Positions 6,520 to 10,496 of a stretch of DNA of 10,496 nucleotides are shown here, piece by piece. The DNA is taken from positions 1 through 10,496 of the forward strand of contig JADFPK010000046.1 of assembly GCA_022562375.1 (NCBI GenBank), written 5' to 3'. The DNA is from Pseudomonadota bacterium. Lineage in GTDB: Bacteria; Pseudomonadota; Alphaproteobacteria; SMXQ01. The notes beneath the pieces are model-generated. The model was given only the letters and a program-made list of their open reading frames with translations. It made no database searches and was not told where the DNA came from. The stretch's first letter is position 1. Each line of letters begins with the position of its first letter. Position numbers and translations under genes: made by a program.

Positions 6520-7589
6520 CCATCGGCTACAAAGCGGCTTCGGTCCAGTTCCAGGGCGTAACCAAGGCCTTCGGCCCGGTGGTGGCGGTGCGCGACATCA
6601 GCTTCACCATCGAGCCGGGGACCTTGGTAACGCTGCTCGGGCCGTCGGGCTGCGGCAAGACCACGACCTTGCGCTTGATCGCCGGGCTGGAAATGCCGAA
6701 CTCCGGCCGCATCCTGATCGGCGACAAGGACGTCACCAAAACGCCGGCGACGGACCGTGACGTGTGCATGGTGTTCCAGTCCTACGCCCTGTTCCCGCAC
6801 ATGACGGTGCTGGAAAACGTCGCCTATGGGCTCACGGTCGGCGGCATGGCCAAGCCGGAGGCGCATGCCCAGGCGGAGGACGAGCTGACGCTTGTCGGAC
6901 TCGAAGGTTTCGGTGAGCGGCTGCCCAGCGAGTTGTCCGGCGGCCAGCAGCAGCGCGTGGCGGTGGCCCGGGCATTGATCCTCGAGCCCGAGGTCCTGTT
7001 GTTCGACGAACCGCTATCGAACCTGGACGCCAAGCTGCGCCGCCGGATGCGCGAGGAGATCCACGATCTGCAGCAGAAGCTGGGCCTGACCTCGGTCTAC
7101 GTCACCCACGACCAGGAGGAAGCGCTGGCGGTCTCCGACCGGATCATCGTGATGAATAATGCCGTGATCGCCCAGGAAGGCAGCCCGCACGAACTCTACG
7201 AGAACCCCGCCAATGTCTTCGTCGCCGACTTCATCGGCGACGCCAACCTGGTGAAGGCCGAGATCACGAGCATCAACGGCGAAATCGCCGTCGTCCGCAT
7301 CGGCGGCATCGAAAGACGTCTGCCGCACCGGGGGCTGCCGCCGGGAGAGGTCGACGTCGCCATCCGGCCGGCGGCGATCATCCTGTCGAACGACGCCTCG
7401 GTGGAGGGAATGGAGGGCAGCGTCCTCAAGGCCACCTATCTCGGCAACCATCTCGAATACACCGTGGACTCGCCGCTGGGCGAATTGTTCGTCATCGATT
7501 ACCGGGTCGACGCGCCGCTGCCGCGCGGCGCGACGGTATCGATCGACCTGGCGGAAAGTGGCATCACCCTGGTCCTCGACGAGACATGA
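6516..7589 (+). CDS. afuC: ABC transporter ATP-binding protein, AfuC/FbpC-like
   Basis: Cytoplasmic ATPase of 357 residues that powers the importer. It carries Walker A GPSGCGKTT (42-50), Q-loop Q88 in MVFQSYALFPH, signature LSGGQQQR (140-147), Walker B VLLFDEP (160-166), D-loop SNLD (168-171) and H-loop H198 in THDQEEA. From about 240 onwards is a TOBE-type C-terminal domain typical of the carbohydrate/iron/polyamine importer ATPases. ATG 6516 overlaps the permease stop by four bases (ATGA), with GAGGGA eight bases upstream, so the pair is translationally coupled. Length and all motifs are normal. By itself this ATPase does not discriminate between iron and organic-phosphate substrates. Confidence 0.96.
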   Translation: MTIGYKAASVQFQGVTKAFGPVVAVRDISFTIEPGTLVTLLGPSGCGKTTTLRLIAGLEMPNSGRILIGDKDVTKTPATDRDVCMVFQSYALFPHMTVLENVAYGLTVGGMAKPEAHAQAEDELTLVGLEGFGERLPSELSGGQQQRVAVARALILEPEVLLFDEPLSNLDAKLRRRMREEIHDLQQKLGLTSVYVTHDQEEALAVSDRIIVMNNAVIAQEGSPHELYENPANVFVADFIGDANLVKAEITSINGEIAVVRIGGIERRLPHRGLPPGEVDVAIRPAAIILSNDASVEGMEGSVLKATYLGNHLEYTVDSPLGELFVIDYRVDAPLPRGATVSIDLAESGITLVLDET

Positions 7590-7617
7590 CAGCCGGCATG
7601 TCCCGATTCATTGTCCG

Positions 7618-7640
7618 AAACCATCCCGGATGAGGTTTTT
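7618..7640 (+). terminator. Possible terminator of the importer operon
   Basis: Twenty-eight bases after the ATPase stop, AAACC-ATC pairs with GAT-ga-GGTTT around a three-base CCG loop with a two-base bulge, followed by T (five T at 7636-7640, partly in the stem). The stem is AT-containing and bulged, so strength is uncertain. Confidence 0.4.
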
Positions 7641-7660
7641 GGTAGGGACGGGCGGAGCGG

Positions 7661-7689
7661 TTGCGCCGCGATGCCGGCGAGTCTATAGT
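7661..7689 (+). promoter_or_regulatory. Candidate sigma70-type promoter of the PQQ dehydrogenase gene
   Basis: TTGCGC (7661-7666) and TATAGT (7684-7689, 5 of 6 to the -10) are separated by exactly 17 bases. Transcription would begin near 7696 and give a leader of about 77 bases that is AT-richer than its surroundings. Confidence 0.5.
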
Positions 7690-7723
7690 TTTCCGTCGAT
7701 TTTTAGTATTTCTTCAATTTTTC

Positions 7724-7770
7724 GGGGGCCGAAGACATTTCCAGATGTCGCGACTACCCCAGGGGAGGAA
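7724..7770 (+). promoter_or_regulatory. Structured leader and strong ribosome-binding site of the PQQ dehydrogenase gene
   Basis: GACAT (7734-7738) pairs with ATGTC (7745-7749) around a six-base loop. Outside it, GGGGG (7724-7728) could pair with CCCC (7757-7760), which directly precedes the Shine-Dalgarno AGGGGAGGAA (7761-7770). The same CCCC could not easily pair with the adjacent GGGG, so the drawn fold leaves the ribosome site free. No known riboswitch class is recognised. Confidence 0.3.
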
Positions 7771-7772
7771 TC

Positions 7773-9488
7773 ATGAGACAGATTGCATTCGGAAAGTGCC
7801 GTGTGTTGCTCGGGTCATTGTGCGGTATCGCGTTGATGGTCATCGCTTCCGGTCCGGTCTCCGGGGCAACGCACACAACGCTTTACGGGGACATGACCGC
7901 CGTTACCCAGGACATGCTGAACCGTGCCGCCGGTGACGGAAACAACTTCCTGCACACCAACGGCGATTACAAGCAAACACGCTACTACCCGGCCAGTCAG
8001 ATCAACGCCGGCAACGTCGGCAAGCTCCGGCCGGCCTGGATTTTCCAGACCGATGTCATGGAGTCGTTCGAAACGACGCCGCTGATCGTCAACGGCATCA
8101 TGTATATCACCACCTCGTTCAACCACGTCTACGCCCTCGACGCGGCGACCGGCAAGCAGATCTGGCATTACAAGCACAAACTGGGGCCGATCACGACCTA
8201 CTGCTGTGGCCCCAACAACCGGGGCGTCGCCGCTTACGGCGACAAGCTCTACATGGGCACCCTCGACGCCAAGCTGGTGGCGCTCGACGCCAGGACCGGC
8301 AAGCTGTTGTGGGAACAGCAGATCGCCGATCCGGAGCTCGGCTACAGCGAAACCATGGCGCCGACGGCGGTCAACGGCAAGATCCTGATCGGCACCAATG
8401 GCGGCGAATACGGCGTCCGCGGCTTCGTCAAGGCCTATGACTCCGAGAGCGGAAAATTGCTGTGGACGTTCCACACCATCCCGGAAAATTCGGTCGGGGT
8501 ATGGGCGACGCACGACGCCACGGGTCGCGATATGCTTCGCGATATCGCCGCCGAGAAGGCGGCGCTCAAGAAGCTCGGCGATCCGTACAAGACCCTGGGC
8601 GGGGGCGTGTGGCAGAACCCGGCCGTGGATCTGGCGACCAACCGGATCTATTTCATGGCGGGCAACCCGTCGCCCGACCTCGACGGGTCGATCCGGCCGG
8701 GCGATAACCTTTACACCAATTCGCTGATCTCGGTCGATCTGGACACCGGAAAGTACGTCTGTCACTTCCAGTATATCGCCCACGACGTGTGGGACCTCGA
8801 CGCCGTCAGCCCGCCCGTTTTGGTCGACGTCAAGGACAAGGACGGCAAGACGGTTCCCGGGGTGCTGCATGCCGGCAAGACCGGGCACATTTACATCCAC
8901 GACCGTAAAGACTGCAGCCTGATCCGGTTCTCGGAATCGATGGTGCCCCAGGAAAACATGTGGGTGCTGCCGACCAAGGACGGCAAGCGTATGCTGCCCG
9001 GCGCCAATGGCGGCGTCGAATGGTCACCGATGGCGACGGACCCCAACCTCGGGCTCGCCTATGCCATCAACCTGCATCAGCCGATGACCTATCACGTCGA
9101 AAGCACGCCCTATCCCGGCGGCAAGCTGTGGCTGGGCGGCGCCTTCAAGGTGATTGCCAGCGAACAACAGTGGGGCAACGTCACGGCGGTCGACTACAAC
9201 ACCGGCAAGATCAAGTGGAAGGTCAAGACGCAGCAACCCATGATCGGTGGCATCCTGGCGACCGCCGGCGGCGTCGTCTTCACCGGTGAGGGCAACGGCT
9301 ACTTCAAGGCTTACGACTCCGCGACCGGCAACCTGCTTTGGAAGTTCCAGGCCGGCGCCGGCGTCAACGCGCCGCCGGTTTCCTACACGGTGGGTGGAAC
9401 GCAGTACGTCGCGGTCGCGGCAGGCGGTAACGTACAGCTGAATTATAAACGCGGTAACAGCGTCATCGCGTTCACCCTCGGGAACTAA
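7773..9488 (+). CDS. PQQ-dependent alcohol dehydrogenase (quinoprotein), probable lanthanide-type metal site
   Basis: Periplasmic quinoprotein of 571 residues that oxidises an alcohol, or possibly an aldehyde, with PQQ and passes electrons to a cytochrome c. Residues 1-32 form a signal peptide. The chain shows repeated propeller motifs of the A-D-TG-W type (121-131, 170-180, 221-231, 472-482, 513-523). Active-site features of the methanol/ethanol dehydrogenase family are present: vicinal Cys C144-C145 in [11 protein letters not shown]212 in [10 protein letters not shown]280 in GGGVW, N298 in GNPSP and catalytic D341 in [10 protein letters not shown]343, two residues later, corresponds to the additional Asp of XoxF and ExaF/PedH that marks lanthanide-dependent enzymes; Ca-type MxaF has Ala there. 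The spacing N298-D341-D343 (43, 2) equals that of XoxF. No haem motif occurs, so it is not a quinohaemoprotein. The start ATG 7773 has a very strong ribosome site. The substrate cannot be told, and no pqq genes are in the window. Confidence 0.94.
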   Translation: MRQIAFGKCRVLLGSLCGIALMVIASGPVSGATHTTLYGDMTAVTQDMLNRAAGDGNNFLHTNGDYKQTRYYPASQINAGNVGKLRPAWIFQTDVMESFETTPLIVNGIMYITTSFNHVYALDAATGKQIWHYKHKLGPITTYCCGPNNRGVAAYGDKLYMGTLDAKLVALDARTGKLLWEQQIADPELGYSETMAPTAVNGKILIGTNGGEYGVRGFVKAYDSESGKLLWTFHTIPENSVGVWATHDATGRDMLRDIAAEKAALKKLGDPYKTLGGGVWQNPAVDLATNRIYFMAGNPSPDLDGSIRPGDNLYTNSLISVDLDTGKYVCHFQYIAHDVWDLDAVSPPVLVDVKDKDGKTVPGVLHAGKTGHIYIHDRKDCSLIRFSESMVPQENMWVLPTKDGKRMLPGANGGVEWSPMATDPNLGLAYAINLHQPMTYHVESTPYPGGKLWLGGAFKVIASEQQWGNVTAVDYNTGKIKWKVKTQQPMIGGILATAGGVVFTGEGNGYFKAYDSATGNLLWKFQAGAGVNAPPVSYTVGGTQYVAVAAGGNVQLNYKRGNSVIAFTLGN

Positions 9489-9520
9489 CAAGACCGGATT
9501 TAGCAAACCTTAACAACTGA

Positions 9521-9547
9521 ATGGCCGCCGAAAGGCGGCCATTTTTT
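9521..9547 (+). terminator. Strong intrinsic terminator after the PQQ dehydrogenase gene
   Basis: ATGGCCGCC and GGCGGCCAT form a perfect nine-pair stem capped by a GAAA tetraloop, followed directly by T6. It lies 32 bases after the stop codon, so the cytochrome gene downstream needs read-through or its own promoter. Confidence 0.95.
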
Positions 9548-9562
9548 CCGATGAGAATGTTG

Positions 9563-9568
9563 TATGAT
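9563..9568 (+). promoter_or_regulatory. Candidate -10 box for the cytochrome gene
   Basis: TATGAT matches five of six bases of the -10 consensus, in the short AT-rich stretch right after the terminator. No good -35 is found at 16-18 bases (the T-run occupies it), so an activator or a different sigma factor may be needed, or the box is fortuitous. Confidence 0.25.
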
Positions 9569-9581
9569 CTTACGGTCAAAG

Positions 9582-9603
9582 GGCGGCGGCCGACACCGCC
9601 GCC
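9582..9603 (+). other. GC-only hairpin in the leader of the cytochrome gene
   Basis: GGCGGCGG (9582-9589) pairs perfectly with CCGCCGCC (9596-9603) around a six-base loop, about 47 bases before the cytochrome ATG. No T-run follows. It could stabilise the mRNA 5' end or block read-through; the function is unknown. Confidence 0.45.
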
Positions 9604-9649
9604 GCCTCGGGGGGAATCCTTGGGTTCGACCAATCGGCAAGGATTGCTC

Positions 9650-10315
9650 ATGAGACTGATTTCGGCTCTGGTATTGGCGCTGGGTTTGGGCCTGCTCGTT
9701 CCCCCCGGGGTGATGGCGGCGGAGGACGAATACGCCGCCGTCCGCGACAAACTGAAGGCCTGCTTTGCCTGTCATGGCGTAAACGGCGCGCCCCAGGACC
9801 GACAATTTCCGATCATTGCCGGGCAGCACCTGTACTACATCTATGTTCAGCTCAAGGATTTCTCGGCCGGCCGCCGTATCTCGCCGCTAATGACCGAGGT
9901 CGTGACCGGGCGCCCCGTAGAGGAAATGCTAGCCAAGACCTTTCTGGCCGGGAAACCCGGCTCGCCGGTGATGACCGGAGTCGCGGGCGGCCTCACCAAA
10001 GAGGAAATGCTGCTGATCGCCAAATTCTTTTCCGAACAGAAATGGCCGAACATCGGCTACAGGGCAGATCCTGAAAAAGCCAAAAAGGGCGAGATGGCCA
10101 CCGTTGCCGGACAGTGCGTCCAGTGCCATCGAGGCGGATACGAGGGCGGCAGCAGAATTCCACGCGTGGCCGGGCAGTATGCCGCTTACTTGAAGAAAAC
10201 CATGCTCGATTTCAAGTCCAAGGACCGAAACAACTCGCCGGCAAAATCGAGCCTGATGAGATCGTTCAGCGAGGACGAACTCGCGGCGATGGCCGAGTAT
10301 CTGGGCGGAATGTAA
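9650..10315 (+). CDS. Exported di-haem cytochrome c, c4-like
   Basis: Electron-transfer protein of 221 residues, periplasmic or membrane-tethered by its N-terminus. The start is ATG 9650, with AAGGA seven bases upstream; an in-frame upstream ATG at 9521 lies inside the terminator hairpin and is rejected. Residues 1-24 form a signal peptide (LALGLGLLVPPGVMAA). Two haem motifs are present: CFACH (38-42) and CVQCH (156-160). Each half has the c4-type pattern of P-I/V-AGQ-YY followed by an aromatic, basic loop: FPIIAGQHLYYIYVQLKDF (53-71) and IPRVAGQYAAYLKKTMLDF in the second. Axial Met candidates are M81 or M108 in half one and a Met in SSLMRSF in half two. An unusual segment of 27 residues, SPLMTEVVTGRPVEEML, is echoed by SPVMTGVAGGLTKEEML. 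It is a plausible electron acceptor for the PQQ dehydrogenase upstream, though separated from it by a terminator. Confidence 0.93.
   Translation: MRLISALVLALGLGLLVPPGVMAAEDEYAAVRDKLKACFACHGVNGAPQDRQFPIIAGQHLYYIYVQLKDFSAGRRISPLMTEVVTGRPVEEMLAKTFLAGKPGSPVMTGVAGGLTKEEMLLIAKFFSEQKWPNIGYRADPEKAKKGEMATVAGQCVQCHRGGYEGGSRIPRVAGQYAAYLKKTMLDFKSKDRNNSPAKSSLMRSFSEDELAAMAEYLGGM
9880..10012 (+). repeat. In-frame 81-base imperfect duplication inside the cytochrome gene
   Basis: Bases 9880-9931 and 9961-10012 align without gaps with 39 of 52 identities by hand count; offset 81 bases (27 codons). The shared end AGAGGAAATGCT is identical. Both copies encode SP-MT-V-G-EEML. Confidence 0.65.
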
Positions 10316-10321
10316 GGGGCC

Positions 10322-10384
10322 GGCGGCGCGCCCGTGGAGAGGGCCCATGGCGCGGTCAGGCGGCATCGGCGGTCGGGCGCCGCC
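10322..10384. terminator. GC-rich imperfect inverted repeat between convergent genes
   Basis: GGCGGCGCGCCCG (10322-10334) is nearly the reverse complement of CGGGCGCCGCC (10374-10384), missing two bases, with a 39-base loop between the arms. It lies between the cytochrome stop and the ankyrin-gene stop and might help end both transcripts. No T-run is present, so this is a weak call. Confidence 0.2.
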
Positions 10385-10395
10385 CCATTCCGGCG

Positions 10396-10496
10396 TCAAC
10401 CGGCTCCAGCCCCGTCGAGCGCGCGCAGAACCTCGGCATTGCCCGCGTCGCGCGCCAGATCGTGGGCGGTTTTACCGTCCTTGTCCTCGAGGCCGA
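10396..10496 (-). CDS. Ankyrin-repeat protein, C-terminal end (partial, runs off right edge)
   Basis: The minus strand is open from the right edge to a TGA at 10398-10396 and encodes 32 residues plus a partial codon. The sequence GLEDKDGKTAHDLARDAGNAEVLRAL fits the ankyrin repeat pattern: D-DGKTA--LA at the first helix, then G-EV---L at the second. It is followed by a short Gly/Ala tail. Ankyrin repeats bind other proteins; the partner and any further domains lie outside the window. It is convergent with the cytochrome gene, 80 bases away. Confidence 0.7.
   Translation of the reverse strand, partial: GLEDKDGKTAHDLARDAGNAEVLRALDGAGAG

Noticed and set aside
8525..8545. Short direct repeat TCGCGATAT inside the dehydrogenase gene
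   Set aside because: It encodes RDMLRDIA in a helical insert and is explained by similar codons; too short to be meaningful.
9521..9649. ATG at 9521 as the cytochrome start, adding 43 residues
   Set aside because: This ATG is the first stem base set of the terminator, the added residues are charged and Pro-rich, and ATG 9650 has a good ribosome site and begins a clean signal peptide.

Overview
The window is GC-rich, densely coding bacterial chromosome. Codon use, gene types and the style of the proteins suggest an alphaproteobacterium, perhaps of the Rhodospirillales or a relative; this is an inference from sequence character, not from a marker gene. I see no mobile element, CRISPR array, tRNA or rRNA.

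Layout from left to right: (1) Positions 1-1858, minus strand: the N-terminal half of pyruvate carboxylase, running off the left edge. (2) Positions 2115-2936, minus strand: an inositol monophosphatase-family phosphatase. (3) Positions 2937-3263: a 327-base gene-free region between divergently transcribed genes, holding several dyads that could be operators. (4) Positions 3264-7589, plus strand: a compact three-gene ABC importer operon of periplasmic binding protein, fused double permease and ATPase. Databases usually call this type ferric-iron transport, but the binding protein matches the AfuA hexose-phosphate type. (5) Positions 7773-9488, plus strand: a secreted PQQ-dependent alcohol dehydrogenase with its own promoter, ending in a textbook intrinsic terminator. 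It has the extra metal-site Asp typical of lanthanide-dependent enzymes. (6) Positions 9650-10315, plus strand: an exported di-haem c4-like cytochrome with an apparent internal duplication. (7) Positions 10396-10496, minus strand: the C-terminal end of an ankyrin-repeat protein running off the right edge.

How the genes may work together: the importer and the divergent phosphatase form a plausible pair for taking up a phosphorylated organic compound and dephosphorylating it. The PQQ dehydrogenase and the cytochrome form a plausible periplasmic electron-transfer pair that oxidises an alcohol and passes electrons towards a terminal oxidase. Pyruvate carboxylase is anaplerotic and probably a separate unit. 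I did not find a wholly new multi-gene system. The most interesting points are the lanthanide signature, the likely mis-naming of the importer as an iron transporter, the dyads in the divergent control region and the duplicated segment in the cytochrome.
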